From assembly GCA_905181685.1 (NCBI GenBank), contig CAJIYK010000001.1:186001-250000 (forward strand): a stretch of 64,000 nt of DNA. The letters are read 5' to 3'. The stretch is from Methylophilales bacterium BACL14 MAG-120910-bin43. GTDB lineage: Bacteria; Pseudomonadota; Gammaproteobacteria; Burkholderiales; Methylophilaceae. Positions 41,724-52,047 of the stretch are shown here, one piece after another. Position numbers and translations under genes: made by a program. How positions within the stretch are numbered: position 1 is the stretch's first letter; every line of letters begins with the position of its first letter. The notes below the pieces were generated by a model. The model was given only the letters and a program-made list of their open reading frames with translations. It was not told the DNA's origin and ran no database searches.

Positions 41724-42062
41724 ATGCCTAAAGACTATCCAAGAAGTGATCGTATCAGTCAACAGATAAAAAAAGAAATAGCTGATATTTTAAGTATAGA
41801 AATTAAAGACCCAGCACTAAAAAGTGTTTCAATAATTGATGTTGAAGTTGCACATGACTTGAAAAATGCAAAAGTCTTTTATGTCGCAGATCATTATGAT
41901 GAAGAAATTGTAAAGGGTCTTCAGCGATCATTACCATTTTTTAGGTCACTCTTGGCAAAAAGAATGTCAACTAGAGGCATACCAAAACTGCATTTTGAAT
42001 ATGATAAAACAATTGATGAAAGTACAAAAATATCAAAGTTATTGGATTCAGTGATTTCGTAA
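41724..42062 (+). CDS. rbfA: RbfA, 30S ribosome-binding factor
   Basis: RbfA is a cold-adaptation factor that binds immature 30S subunits. The 112-residue protein has the KH-like core with DRISQQIKKEIADIL, KDPALKSVSIIDVEVAHDLKNAKVF and a typical LHFEYDKTIDESTKISKLL end. The ATG directly follows the infB stop codon, so translation is probably coupled. Confidence 0.95.
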   Translation: MPKDYPRSDRISQQIKKEIADILSIEIKDPALKSVSIIDVEVAHDLKNAKVFYVADHYDEEIVKGLQRSLPFFRSLLAKRMSTRGIPKLHFEYDKTIDESTKISKLLDSVIS

Positions 42063-42071
42063 AAAATTCTG

Positions 42072-42979
42072 ATGAGTAAAAATAAAGAAAAGCTTAAGAT
42101 TAATGGGCTTTTATTAATTGATAAGCCTTTAGGCTTTTCGTCAAATCAAGCACTATCAAAAATTAAATGGATTTTTTCAGCAAAAAAAGCTGGTCATACA
42201 GGAACTCTTGACCCGCTAGCCACTGGGTTATTACCGATATGCTTCGGTGAAGCAACAAAGTTTTCAAGCCACCTCCTCAATTCAGAAAAAACGTATGAAG
42301 CTTCAATAAAACTTGGATGGAAAAGCTCAACAGGTGATGCTGAAGGAAAGTTGACGGAATCAAAAATTATTTCGATATCTTTAGATAAATTAGAAGAAGT
42401 ACTTAGTTTGTTTGTTGGATTATCAAATCAAACCCCTCCCATGTTTTCTGCACTGAAACATAAAGGACAACCATTATATAAATTAGCTAGAGAAGGAGTA
42501 AAAATTGAGAGACAACAAAGAGAGATAAAAATCTCAGAATTAAAATTATTAAATTATGAAAAAATATTATAAAATTTGAGGTGTCATGTAGTAAAGGAAC
42601 TTACATCAGAACATTGGCAGAAGATATAGCTAATAAACTTGGGATGGATGGATATTTAATAGATTTAAGAAGAACAAAAATTGGTAATTTAAACGTTCAA
42701 GATGCGCTAAGTTTGGATAAAATTGAAGCACTTTCAATAGTAAAGAGAAATGATTTTATAAGGCCAACTGAAGCACTAGTGGATGAATATCCAAAAATTA
42801 TCTTAATCGAATCAGAAGAAAATTTAATTAAAAATGGGCAACCTATTCAGCTTCCAAAAAAAGTAAATGCTGAAATTTATAGACTTTTTTCAAAAAATAA
42901 CGCATTTATTGGGCTAGGAGAAATTGATAGTAATAATTTATTAAAAGCAGTCAGATTAATATCAACAAATTTAAATTAA
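42072..42979 (+). CDS. truB: TruB, tRNA pseudouridine-55 synthase, one frameshift
   Basis: TruB makes pseudouridine 55 in the T-loop of tRNAs. The N-terminal part has GLLLIDKPLGFSSNQAL and the catalytic Asp in HTGTLDPLATGLLP. The C-terminal part has SCSKGTYIRTLAEDIANKLG. A missing base near 42567 separates them; restoring it gives about 302 residues, family length. It is last in the rimP operon, just before rpsO. Confidence 0.93.
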
Positions 42980-42987
42980 AAAAATAT

Positions 42988-43015
42988 TGTTAATTAACAA
43001 GAATGCCGTTAAAAT
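42988..43015 (+). promoter_or_regulatory. Candidate promoter of rpsO
   Basis: TTGTTA (42988-42993) and TAAAAT (43010-43015) are 16 bases apart and lie 26 bases before rpsO. A separate rpsO promoter downstream of truB is usual in proteobacteria. Confidence 0.4.
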
Positions 43016-43040
43016 ATGCGGTCGCGAATAGGAGAAAAGA

Positions 43041-43311
43041 ATGACAAGTACTGCAGTTGAAAAAGCAAAAATAGTTTCAGAGTTTCAGAACGGCAAAAAA
43101 TGATACTGGGTCACCAGAGGTTCAAGTCGCGTTAATAACTGACCGTATTAACTACCTAACTGAACACTTTAAGACTAATGCAAAAGACCACCATTCAAGA
43201 AGAGGGCTACTTGCTTTAGTTAGCCAGAGAAGAAAGCTTCTCGATTATTTGAAAGGTAGAAATTTAGGTCGATATCAAGAACTAATTAAACGCCTAGGCA
43301 TAAGAAAATAA
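43041..43311 (+). CDS. rpsO: RpsO, 30S ribosomal protein S15, one frameshift
   Basis: S15 is a primary 16S-binding protein. It starts [16 protein letters not shown] after AGGAGA. An extra a near 43096 breaks the frame; removing it gives [21 protein letters not shown]-like continuity, then [20 protein letters not shown] and the end [12 protein letters not shown]. The total is 89 residues, exactly the usual size. No open frame covers the whole gene, so automatic annotation would miss it. It precedes pnp, as in nearly all proteobacteria. Confidence 0.93.
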
Positions 43312-43327
43312 TAGGTTAATGAAATTT

Positions 43328-43375
43328 AAAGCCGATTGCATACAATTTAGTTAATTGTAGAATCGGCTTTTTTGT
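43328..43375 (+). terminator. Intrinsic terminator after rpsO
   Basis: AAAGCCGATT pairs with AATCGGCTTT, with a further inner AT-rich stem (CAATT with AATTG), followed by six T. It is placed between rpsO and pnp. Confidence 0.8.
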
Positions 43376-43445
43376 TATGAAGATGTGTCCATTATTAGGA
43401 AGTGAATAATGAGACTTTAATAAAATATAAAAGGATAAAAAATAA

Positions 43446-45550
43446 ATGTTTAATGTAATAAAGAAAAGTATTAAGTTTGGTGAGCATGATTTAATATTGA
43501 AACAGGTGAGATAGCTAGGCAAGCAGATGGCGCAGTAAAGGTAAGTTATGGAGATACTGTGGTTTTAGTTACAGCAGTTGGAAGAAAAGAGGCCAAAGAA
43601 GGTCAAGATTTTTTCCCACTCACAGTGGATTATCAAGAAAAAAATTATGCAGCAGGAAAAATTCCAGGTGGATTTTTTAAGAGAGAAGGAAGGCCAAGCG
43701 AAAAAGAAACTTTAACATGTAGGTTAATAGATAGACCTCTAAGACCATTATTTCCAGATAACTTTTATAATGAAATACAAATAGTAGCAACAGTAATGTC
43801 GTCTGATAGTGAAATTGATTCGGACATTCCAGCTATTATTGGTGCTTCAGCGGCATTAGCAATATCAGGTATTCCTTTTCATGGACCAATAGGCGCAACC
43901 CGTATTGGCTATCTTGATGATAAATTTGTTATTAACCCTTCAAAGACACAAATGGAAACTAGCCAGCTTGATTTAGTAGTTGCTGGAAGTGACTCAGCTG
44001 TTTTAATGGTCGAATCTGAAGCTAAAGAGCTTCCAGAAAAAGTGATGCTTGATGCCGTTTTAGAGGGGCATAAGGCTATGCAGCCAGTAATAAAATTAAT
44101 TAATGATTTAGCAAAAGAAGCCGCTAAAGATCCATGGGATTGGTCAGCTCCTGAGGTTGATAAAGAATTAGTTAAAAATATTGAAAAGATTGCAACGAAA
44201 GATCTTGAAGATGCTTTTGCAATCAAATCAAAGGGTGAGCGATCAGAAAAAATTGGTCAAACACGAGAAAAAGTTTTAAATGAGCTCGTTAAAGAAGATA
44301 CAAGTACAAATCAACTTAACCAAATTAAAGATGAATTTCATAATCTTGAAGCAAAAATTGTTAGGTCAAAAATTCTTGATGGGAATCCTCGAATTGATGG
44401 AAGAGATACTCGAACAGTTAGACCTATCGAGATAAGAACAGGTGTGCTTCCAAGAGCTCATGGCTCAGCTTTGTTCACAAGAGGTGAAACGCAAGCAATC
44501 GTTGTAGCAACACTTGGAACAGGAAGGGATGAGCAGATAATTGATGCCCTTCAAGGAGAATACAAAGATAGATTTATGCTTCATTACAATTTCCCTCCTT
44601 ATGCGACTGGCGAAACTGGAAGAGTTGGAACGCCAAAAAGAAGAGAAATTGGACATGGTAAGTTAGCTAAAAGAGCATTAAGTGCGGCGTTGCCTTCACA
44701 GGAAGATTTTGATTATACAATTAGGCTTGTATCTGAAATTACTGAGTCAAATGGTTCAAGTTCAATGGCTTCTGTTTGTGGCGGAACAATGGCTATGATG
44801 GATGCAGGTGTGCCTGTTAAGGATCATGTAGCTGGAATAGCAATGGGTCTAATTAAAGAAGATAATAGGGTTGCAGTTTTGACTGATATTTTAGGAGATG
44901 AAGATCACCTAGGAGATATGGACTTTAAAGTAGCTGGAACAGATAATGGAATAACAGCCCTTCAAATGGATATCAAGATTACAGGCATTACTACAGAAAT
45001 TATGCAAGTAGCTTTAAGCCAAGCGAGAGAAGGCATCGATCATATTTTAAAAATAATGAAAAAGTCGCTTAAAGGCAGTCGTGAAAAACTTTCAAAATTT
45101 GCACCTCAAATACTTACTCTAAAAATACATACAGATAAAATTAGAGATGTAATCGGTAAAGGTGGCGCGGTTATTAAGGGGTTAGCTGCCGATACAGGTG
45201 CTACAATCGATATTGATGATAATGGCCTTATCAAGATTGCATGTACTTCAGCTGAGTCAGGTGAAGAGGCCTTAAGAAGGATTAAAGAGATTACTGCTGA
45301 TGTTGAGGTAGATCAAATATACGACGGCAAAGTAATTAAAATACTTGATTTTGGTGCAATAGTATCATTATTACCAGGTAAAGACGGACTGCTTCACATT
45401 TCTCAAATATCACATGAGAGAATTAAGGCAGTTAAGGATCATCTCTCCGAGGGTGACGAGGTTAAGGTGAAAGTCATTGAAGTTGATGATAAAGGTCGAG
45501 TTAGAGTTAGTTCAAAGGCACTTACTGAGCCACCTGCGAAAGAAGAATAG
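43446..45550 (+). CDS. pnp: Pnp, polyribonucleotide nucleotidyltransferase, one frameshift
   Basis: PNPase degrades RNA from the 3' end with phosphate. The true start is the ATG at 43446 ([18 protein letters not shown]). A missing base near 43499 breaks the frame; restoring it joins [15 protein letters not shown] to [13 protein letters not shown]. Two RNase PH domains follow ([40 protein letters not shown]), then a KH domain ([16 protein letters not shown]) and an S1 domain ([13 protein letters not shown]). Joined length is about 701 residues, normal. Confidence 0.95.
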
Positions 45551-45557
45551 TATTATT

Positions 45558-45581
45558 AAAAGCCCTTTCGAGGGCTTTTAT
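45558..45581. terminator. Shared intrinsic terminator between pnp and dksA
   Basis: AAAAGCCCT pairs with AGGGCTTTT around TTCG, a stable tetraloop, with A-rich and T-rich flanks. It can serve convergent pnp and dksA. Confidence 0.85.
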
Positions 45582-45940
45582 TTTGCCATTTGTTTTTCTT
45601 TTATTTCCTGTAAAGTTTTGCAATCAATACATAAGGTAGCTGTAGGCCTCGCTTGCAATCTATTTAGTCCTATTTCTTCACCACAACCCATGCAGTATCC
45701 ATATTCATCTTCATCAATATTTTTTAAGGTTTCATTAATTTTTTTAATTAATTTTCTTTCTCTATCTCTATTTCTTAACTCTAAAGCCATTTCAGATTCT
45801 TGGCTTGCACGATCATTTGGGTCTGCATAAGTAGTGACATCAGTCTGCATATGACTTACTGTCCTGCTAAGCTCAGTACTTAATTCAACTTTCCAGTCAT
45901 TAAGAATTTTTTTAAAGTGAGCAATTTGTGATTTACTCAT
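45578..45940 (-). CDS. dksA: DksA, RNA polymerase-binding transcription factor
   Basis: DksA with ppGpp reprograms RNA polymerase in the stringent response. The 120-residue protein has a long coiled coil with the DxxDxA-type tip (YADPNDRASQESEMA). The C-terminal zinc finger has four cysteines (CMGCGEEI, CIDCKTLQE). It pairs functionally with spoT and rpoZ in this window. The H1-like gene lies immediately upstream on the same strand. Confidence 0.95.
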   Translation of the reverse strand: MSKSQIAHFKKILNDWKVELSTELSRTVSHMQTDVTTYADPNDRASQESEMALELRNRDRERKLIKKINETLKNIDEDEYGYCMGCGEEIGLNRLQARPTATLCIDCKTLQEIKEKQMAK

Positions 45941-45971
45941 ATACTTTTCATTTTTTTTGGGTGAGTAAGTC

Positions 45972-46265
45972 TTAAACTGTTTTAATCCAGATACGAACTT
46001 TTGACTTAGCAGCGTTTTCTTAACTTGGGTTAGCGTAACTTTTTTAGTAGCTGTTTTCTTAACTTGTGGTTTAGCAGTAACTTTTGACTTAGCAGCTGTT
46101 TTCTTAACTTGTGGTTTAGCAGTAACTTTTGACTTAGTAGCGTTTTCTTAACTTGTGGCTTAGCAGTAACTTTTGACTTAGTAGCTGTTTTCTTAACTTG
46201 TGGCTTAGCAGTAACTTTTTTACTGCAGCTCTAACCTTAGATAACAACGATTTTTTTTCTGCCAT
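45972..46265 (-). CDS. Lysine/alanine-rich histone H1-like DNA-binding protein, multiply frameshifted
   Basis: It starts MAEKKSLLSKVRAAVKK at 46265, and joined frames read about five copies of a 15-residue repeat, VTAKPQVKKTATKSK, then a short end RIWIKTV. Such basic AKP repeats are typical of bacterial H1-like proteins that coat DNA. One base is missing at each of about six places (a shorter A-run near 46220, then AACGCT for AACAGCT twice, and three losses in the fourth-fifth repeat), so no long open frame survives. Because the losses recur at the same repeat positions, mis-polishing of a repeat is likely. About 98 residues when joined. Confidence 0.7.
45999..46215. repeat. 45-bp direct tandem repeat within the H1-like gene
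   Basis: Five near-identical units of about 45 bases encode VTAKPQVKKTATKSK on the minus strand. Units differ mainly by single-base losses and by A/G at one codon third position. The last unit is degenerate. Confidence 0.85.
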
Positions 46266-46315
46266 AACTAAATCCTAAAAAATTTCTGAACGCCGAAGTT
46301 TACACTTTTTGATAT

Positions 46316-47179
46316 TCATTGCAAGCCAATAGCATTTAACTTTTGTGCTTGTAGAGTATTTTCCATTAAAGTTGCAACTGTCATAGGACCAACACCTCCA
46401 GGTACAGGTGTTATATATGAGGCATTCTGGCTTGCTACTTCAAATTCAACATCACCAACTAATTTATTATTAATTCTATTGATTCCAATATCAACAACTA
46501 TCGCTCCCTTTTTTATCCATTCCCCTCTTACTAGATTTTGCTTCCCAGCAGCTACAACAACTAAATCTGCCTGACGGACTTTATTCTTCTAAATCCTTTG
46601 TTCTACTATGACAAGATGTAATAGTACATTTCTCAAGTAATAATTCTAATGCCATTGGGCGACCAACATTATTTGAAACTCCTACTATGGTTGCATCAAG
46701 TCCTTCTAAATTAATATTTGATGCTTTTAGCATTTTTATAACACCATAAGGTGTGCAAGATCTTAATCTTGGTTGTCTTATGGCAAGTGAACCTATATTA
46801 AATGGATGAAAACCATCAACATCCTTATTTGGGCTGATGAGTTCAATTATTAATTCTTCATCAAGATGTTTAGGCAGTGGAGATTGCACAAGAATACCGT
46901 CAACATCTTCATCTTGATTGAGAGTATTAATTAAATCATTTAAATCAGATTGAGTTGTATCAGTAGGCAGCTGATGCGAGACTGATTTTATTCCGACATT
47001 TTCACACGCAGATTTTTTTTTGTTTACATAGATTGAAGATGCAGGATCATCACCTACTAAAATAACAGCAAGGCAAGGAGGCCTTATACCTTCATTTTCT
47101 CTTTCTAGAATTTCTTGCTTAAGTTTATCTTAAGATTTTGTTCGGCAATTGCTTTACCATCTATAATTTTTGCAGTCAT
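46316..47179 (-). CDS. folD: FolD, methylenetetrahydrofolate dehydrogenase/cyclohydrolase, two frameshifts
   Basis: FolD interconverts methylene-, methenyl- and 10-formyl-tetrahydrofolate, a central C1 route in methylotrophs. It starts [16 protein letters not shown] missing base near 47132 restores [11 protein letters not shown]. The catalytic Lys region [23 protein letters not shown] and the NADP motif ([16 protein letters not shown]) follow. An extra base near 46588 restores [14 protein letters not shown]. The end is [19 protein letters not shown]. The joined protein is 287 residues, the normal size. Confidence 0.93.
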
Positions 47180-47271
47180 AGTTAATTAATTCCTGTTAAA
47201 TAAACAATATATTTTATCAGAAGATAATGAAATTAATATATTGACAATTTAAATAAGAATAAACATTAAAT

Positions 47272-47300
47272 TTGACCGAATGCCTTATTTACGCTATATT
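47272..47300 (+). promoter_or_regulatory. Promoter of the tRNA cluster
   Basis: TTGACC (47272-47277) and TATATT (47295-47300) have a 17-base spacer. The GC-rich discriminator TGCGCG follows, the hallmark of stable-RNA promoters repressed by ppGpp and DksA. A second TTGACA occurs at 47241. Confidence 0.7.
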
Positions 47301-47308
47301 TGCGCGTT

Positions 47309-47385
47309 CGGGGTGTAGCGTAGCCTGGTAGCGCGCCTGCTTTGGGAGCAGGATGTCGGGAGTTCGAATCTCTCCACCCCGACCA
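47309..47385 (+). tRNA. tRNA-Pro (TGG)
   Basis: A 77-base cloverleaf. Acceptor CGGGGTG pairs with CACCCCG, then A and encoded CCA. The anticodon stem CTGCT/AGCAG encloses a loop with TGG, and GTTCGAATC forms the T loop. Confidence 0.96.
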
Positions 47386-47439
47386 TATAAAAAAAAGTAA
47401 ATGCAAGCCCGTAAAAATGCTTTACTATAATTTAGTTAG

Positions 47440-47516
47440 CTGCCCGTAGCTCAGCTGGATAGAGCATCTGCCTTCTAAGCAGAGGGTCACAGGTTCGAAT
47501 CCTGTCGGGCAGGCCA
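47440..47516 (+). tRNA. tRNA-Arg (TCT)
   Basis: Acceptor CTGCCCG pairs with CGGGCAG, then G and encoded CCA. The anticodon loop TTCTAAG gives TCT, reading AGA, the dominant arginine codon in this AT-rich genome. Confidence 0.95.
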
Positions 47517-47523
47517 ATCTTAT

Positions 47524-47600
47524 GGTGGCTGTAGCTCAGTTGGTAGAGCCCTGGATTGTGATTCCAGTTGTCGTGGGTTCGAGCCCCATCAGCCACCCCA
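47524..47600 (+). tRNA. tRNA-His (GTG)
   Basis: GTGGCTG pairs with CAGCCAC, with the extra G at position -1 (47524) expected of tRNA-His. The anticodon loop contains GTG, and CCA is encoded. It follows the Arg tRNA by 7 bases. Confidence 0.95.
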
Positions 47601-47659
47601 ATTTGTTTCTTATTTTAAGATGTGAAATACTCTTTATAAATTCAAAAAATATAAAAATC

Positions 47660-48402
47660 ATGCAAGACAAAGAGCTTGAAAGATACAGTCGACATATTTT
47701 GTTGCCAGAAATAGAATTTGAAGGGCAAAAAAAATTACTTCAAAGTCATTGTTTAATTGTAGGTGCTGGGGTCTGGGATCTCCTGTTGCTATTTATTTAG
47801 CAGCATCTGGAGTTGGTAAAATTACAATTTGTGATTTTGACATCGTTGACTTATCAAATCTTCAAAGGCAAATCATTCATGAAGAAAAATCAATAGGACT
47901 GAATAAGGCTGAATCTGCAAAAATAGCTCTTACTAGAATTAATTCAGATATAAATGTTGTAGCTATAAAAAAACAATTGAATATTGACGAAGTTAAGTCT
48001 ATTGCAGAAGGTGTCGATATTATTGTGGATTGCTCTGATAATTTTGAAACTCGTTATGCTTTAAATAAAATTGCTTTTGACTTAAAGTGCCCTTTAGTTT
48101 CTGGAGCTGCGATAAAATTTGATGGCCAAGTATCTATATTTGATTTTAGAACTAATAACTCTCCTTGTTATAATTGCCTCTTTCCAAGTAATGATGAAGA
48201 ACAAAATTTAAAATGTTCTGATCATGGAGTCTTTTCACCATTAGTTGGTTTAGTGGGCTCAATTCAAGCAGGCGAAGTAATTAAAGTTTTATTAGATATA
48301 GGAACTACACTTCATGGAAAATTATTATTAATCAACCATAGAGATATAGATTTTAAAATCCTTAAAATTCAGAAAGATAAACATTGTGAAATATGTTCTT
48401 AA
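47660..48402 (+). CDS. MoeB/ThiF-family adenylyltransferase, one frameshift
   Basis: This E1-like enzyme adenylates the C-terminal Gly of a sulfur carrier (MoaD or ThiS). It starts at 47660 (MQDKELERYSRHILLPEI); a longer frame would run through the tRNA-His gene. A missing g in the run near 47771 restores GAGGLGSPVAIYLAASGVG, the ATP loop. It then shows DFDIVDLSNLQRQI, SGAAIKFDGQVSIF and two CxxC zinc pairs (CYNC and CEIC). About 247 residues. MoeB and ThiF cannot be told apart here. Confidence 0.88.
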
Positions 48403-48475
48403 AAACTATCTAAAATAAGAAAGTTGAATCATCTCGCATGTTAATATTATCACTTCAAACTCCTAACTAAATTTA

Positions 48476-51283
48476 ATGAAAAAAGAATTAGCGAAAACCT
48501 TTTCACCTGCTGATATTGAGGATAAATGGTATCGATATTGGGAATCTAATGGTTACTATAAGATGGGTGAGGATGAATCTAAATTAGATTCCTTTTCAAT
48601 TTTGTTACCCCCTCCAAATGTTACTGGAACACTTCATATGGGGCATGGCTTCAATCAAACGCTTATGGATATGCTCACTAGGTACCATAGAATGAAAGGT
48701 GAAAATACTTTATGGCAGCCAGGTACTGATCATGCAGGTATTGCAACTCAAATTGTTGTTGAAAGGCAGTTAGATCAAAAAGACATTTCAAGGCATGACT
48801 AGGAAGAGAAAAATTTATTGAAAAAGTTTGGGAGTGGAAAGAAGAATCAGGTGGAAAGATTACGCAACAAATGCGCCGCCTAGGAACTTCACCAGATTGG
48901 GCAAGAGAGAGATTCACAATGGATGCCGGCCTATCAAAAAGCGTGACGGAGGTTTTTGTCAAACTATATCAAGATGGTTTAATTTATAGAGGTAAAAGAT
49001 TAGTTAATTGGGATGTCACCCTGCAAACAGCTGTTTCTGATTTGGAAGTTTTACAAGAAGAAGAAGATGGTTTTTTATGGCATATTAATTATCCTCTGAA
49101 GGATGAAAAAAATTACCTGACTATTGCGACAACTAGACCTGAGACAATGTTAGGTGACTCAGCTTTGATGGTGCATCCTGATGATGATCGATATAAAAAA
49201 TTAATTGGTAAGAAGGTACTCATTCCTCTTATTGATAGAGAAATTCCAGTTATTGCAGACGATTATGTTGATCCAACATTTGGCACAGGAATTGTAAAAG
49301 TTACCCCTGCTCATGACTTCAATGATTATGCTGTCGGTGCAAGACATGACCTGCCAATAATAAACATTTTAACTCTTGATGGGCACATCAATAAAAATGG
49401 AACAGATTTATATGAAGGCTTGGATAGGTTTGCTGCTAGAAAAAAAATTATAGAAGATTTAAAAGAGAAACAAATATCTAGATAAAATTAAGAAACACAA
49501 ATTGAAAGTGCCAAGAGGCGATAGAACAAACTCAATTATAGAGCCAATGTTAACGGACCAATGGTACGTTTCAATGACAAAATCAAATGGTCCAAATGGA
49601 AAAAGTATTGCGCAGGAAGCGCTTGATTTAGTGGAGCAAGGAGACATTAAGTTTTATCCGAATAATTGGGTGAATACTTATAACCAATGGCTAGAAAATA
49701 TTCAGGACTGGTGTATATCAAGGCAACTTTGGTGGGGACACCAAATACCAGCTTGGTATGGAGAAAATCAAGAGGTTTTTGTAGCACATTCATTTGAAGA
49801 AGCGACTACGTTAGCAAAAAAAGAAGGCTATACAGGAACTTTGAAAAGAGACGATGACGTTTTAGATACATGGTTTTCATCTGCACTTTGGGCATTCACA
49901 ACACTTGATTGGACACCTGAATATCCACAAAAATCTAATTTAGCATTAGATAAGTATTTACCTTCATCAGTCCTCGTTACTGGCTTTGATATTATTTTTT
50001 TCTGGGTAGCCAGAATGGTAATGATGACAAAATATGTCACAAATAAGATTCCATTTAAACACGTCTATGTTCATGGTTTGATTAGAGATCAAGATGGCCA
50101 AAAAATGAGTAAATCAAAAGGTAATGTTCTTGATCCTATTGATTTAATAGATGGCATTTCACTTGAAGACTTATTAAAAAAAAGAACCCAAGGTTTAATG
50201 AACCCAAAACAAGCTGAATCAATTATTAAAAAAACAACAAAAGAATTCCCTAAGGGCATTTCATCTTTTGGAACAGATGCTTTAAGGTTTACTTTTGCGA
50301 GCCTAGCAAGTCCAGGCAGAGATATTAAATTTGATTTACAAAGATGTGATGGCTATCGTAATTTTTGTAACAAGTTATGGAATGCGTCAAGATTTGTATT
50401 GATGAATTGTGACGAGGAAGATAACGGTTTTGGAAAATGTGTAGATGGTTATTTAAGTTTTTCTCAGGCAGATAGATGGATAGTCAGTAAACTGCAACAT
50501 ACACTTAAAAATATAGAGCGGGCATATAGCGAATATAGGTTTGATTTAGTAGCTCAAGAGCTCTATCAATTTATTTGGGATGAATTTTGTGATTGGTATT
50601 TAGAATTTGCGAAAGTCCAAATTCAGCAGGGCAATGAGTCTGAAAAAAGAGCAACCAGAAGAACATTACTATCTACATTAGAATCTATCTTGAGATTGGC
50701 CCATCCAGTCATACCGTTTATCACTGAAGAAATATGGCAGATAATTATTCCATTAATTAGAAAAGATCATGAATCTATTACACTTGAAAAATTTCCAACA
50801 TTAAGGGAAGAAAAAATTGACGAGCATTCAATTGAATGGGTAAACACGCTTAAAAAATTAATAGATAATGTTAGAAGTCTCAGGAGCGAGATGAATATTT
50901 CACCGGCGAATAAAATTCCATTAGCGTTATCAGGAAATAAAAAAGAGCTTGAGGAATACTTGCCATATCTCATCAGTTTGGCAAAACTATCTGATGCAAA
51001 AATTACTGCAGATCTTCCAGAAAAGGAAGCACCTGTTGCGATTATTGGTAATTATAAGGTCATGCTGAATATAGAAATCGATAAGGAAGCAGAAGCAATA
51101 AGATTAAAAAAAGAAATTGAGAAAGCAGAAATAGACTTAAATAAAGCGGGCATAAAACTTAATAATAAAAACTTTGTAAGCAAAGCCCCTAAAGAAATTA
51201 TTAAACAAGAAGAAGAAAGGCTCAATAAATTTACTGAGCATAAAGACAAGTTAGTACAGCAGCTAAAAAAATTACAAAGCTAA
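48476..51283 (+). CDS. valS: ValS, valyl-tRNA synthetase, two frameshifts
   Basis: ValS charges tRNA-Val. The class I signatures are HMGH in [11 protein letters not shown] and KMSKS in [14 protein letters not shown]. The editing domain ([16 protein letters not shown]) and the C-terminal coiled coil ([16 protein letters not shown]) are present. A missing base near 48801 restores [17 protein letters not shown], and an extra a near 49478 is removed to read [19 protein letters not shown]. Joined length is about 936 residues, normal. The 3' end overlaps the convergent TusA-like gene by 12 bases. Confidence 0.95.
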
Positions 51284-51505
51284 TTTTTTGATATAAAAAA
51301 TAGTTACTTCATTTTCTTTAAAATGCTCAACAAGTTGATGCCCGGTTTTATCACAGAAAGATTTGAAATCCTTATGAGCACTTTTATCTGTGGTTTTAAT
51401 TTTTAATGTTTGATTATCCAATATGCTATTTAGTCCCCTCTTACAATATAAAATTGGGAGAGGACATTTGAGACCAATAGCATCGACTTCTAAGTCAAAT
51501 TTCAT
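51272..51505 (-). CDS. TusA-family sulfur carrier protein
   Basis: A 77-residue protein with the SirA/TusA core DAIGLKCPLPILYCKRGL, whose CPLP cysteine carries persulfide sulfur. The C-terminal half ends FHF-like (VTIFYIKK). Members feed tRNA 2-thiouridine or molybdopterin sulfur transfer. The start overlaps the ferritin-like gene stop by 4 bases, so the two are coupled. Confidence 0.88.
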   Translation of the reverse strand: MKFDLEVDAIGLKCPLPILYCKRGLNSILDNQTLKIKTTDKSAHKDFKSFCDKTGHQLVEHFKENEVTIFYIKKLAL

Positions 51506-51948
51506 TTGTTAAAGGGTTCAACATCACCAGGGTTTCTTAACATTTTATCTACTTCACCTAAATGCATTTCCTCAGTATGTATCATCGTTCTTGCGTACTC
51601 TTCGAGCATTATGGAATCACCTTCAACTAACTTAAGAAGGTCTTTGTAGCAATTTAGAGAAGCAATCTCATGATCAAGGGACTCTCTTAAAATATTACCA
51701 ATATCGTGATTATGAGATTCTAATAAAGGGCCAATACCAAGCGAGGGGTGACCACCAAGCGTTGTAATAAGCTCCCCAGCCTGATTTGCATGATCTAGAG
51801 ATTCAGTTGCCTGGCCTCTAAGCCATTCAATGATTGGAATTCTACTATATCCACATACCATTAATGCATAGTGTGTATAACGCACAACCCCAGCCAGTTC
51901 CATTTCAAGAATCTGGTTTAATGATTTAATTATTTTTTCTTTATCCAT
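51502..51948 (-). CDS. Ferritin-like / bacterioferritin-related protein
   Basis: A 148-residue four-helix diiron protein. Candidate ligands are E17 (EMELAGVVRYTHY), E49 with H53 (ATESLDHA), E94 (DHEIASLN) and E126 or E127 with H129 (HTEEMH). It resembles bacterioferritin but lacks an obvious heme-ligating Met at position 52. Iron storage or detoxification is likely. It is first in a pair with the TusA-like gene; an iron and sulfur pairing would make sense for cluster supply, but this is inference. Confidence 0.82.
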   Translation of the reverse strand: MDKEKIIKSLNQILEMELAGVVRYTHYALMVCGYSRIPIIEWLRGQATESLDHANQAGELITTLGGHPSLGIGPLLESHNHDIGNILRESLDHEIASLNCYKDLLKLVEGDSIMLEEYARTMIHTEEMHLGEVDKMLRNPGDVEPFNK

Positions 51949-52047
51949 AATATATTTCCTTAATTTAAATTTACATTCAAATTAAAACATAATTTTAAAA
52001 CTATCTTGTTAATACGAATTACTATTATTTGTATTTATATTTCATAT

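Noticed and set aside
45999-46215. Tandem repeat as a CRISPR array
   Set aside because: Units are adjacent without spacers and translate as a repeated basic peptide.
47522-47659. N-terminal extension of the MoeB/ThiF gene
   Set aside because: It would translate through tRNA-His; the ATG at 47660 starts exactly at the conserved LERYSRHILLPE region.
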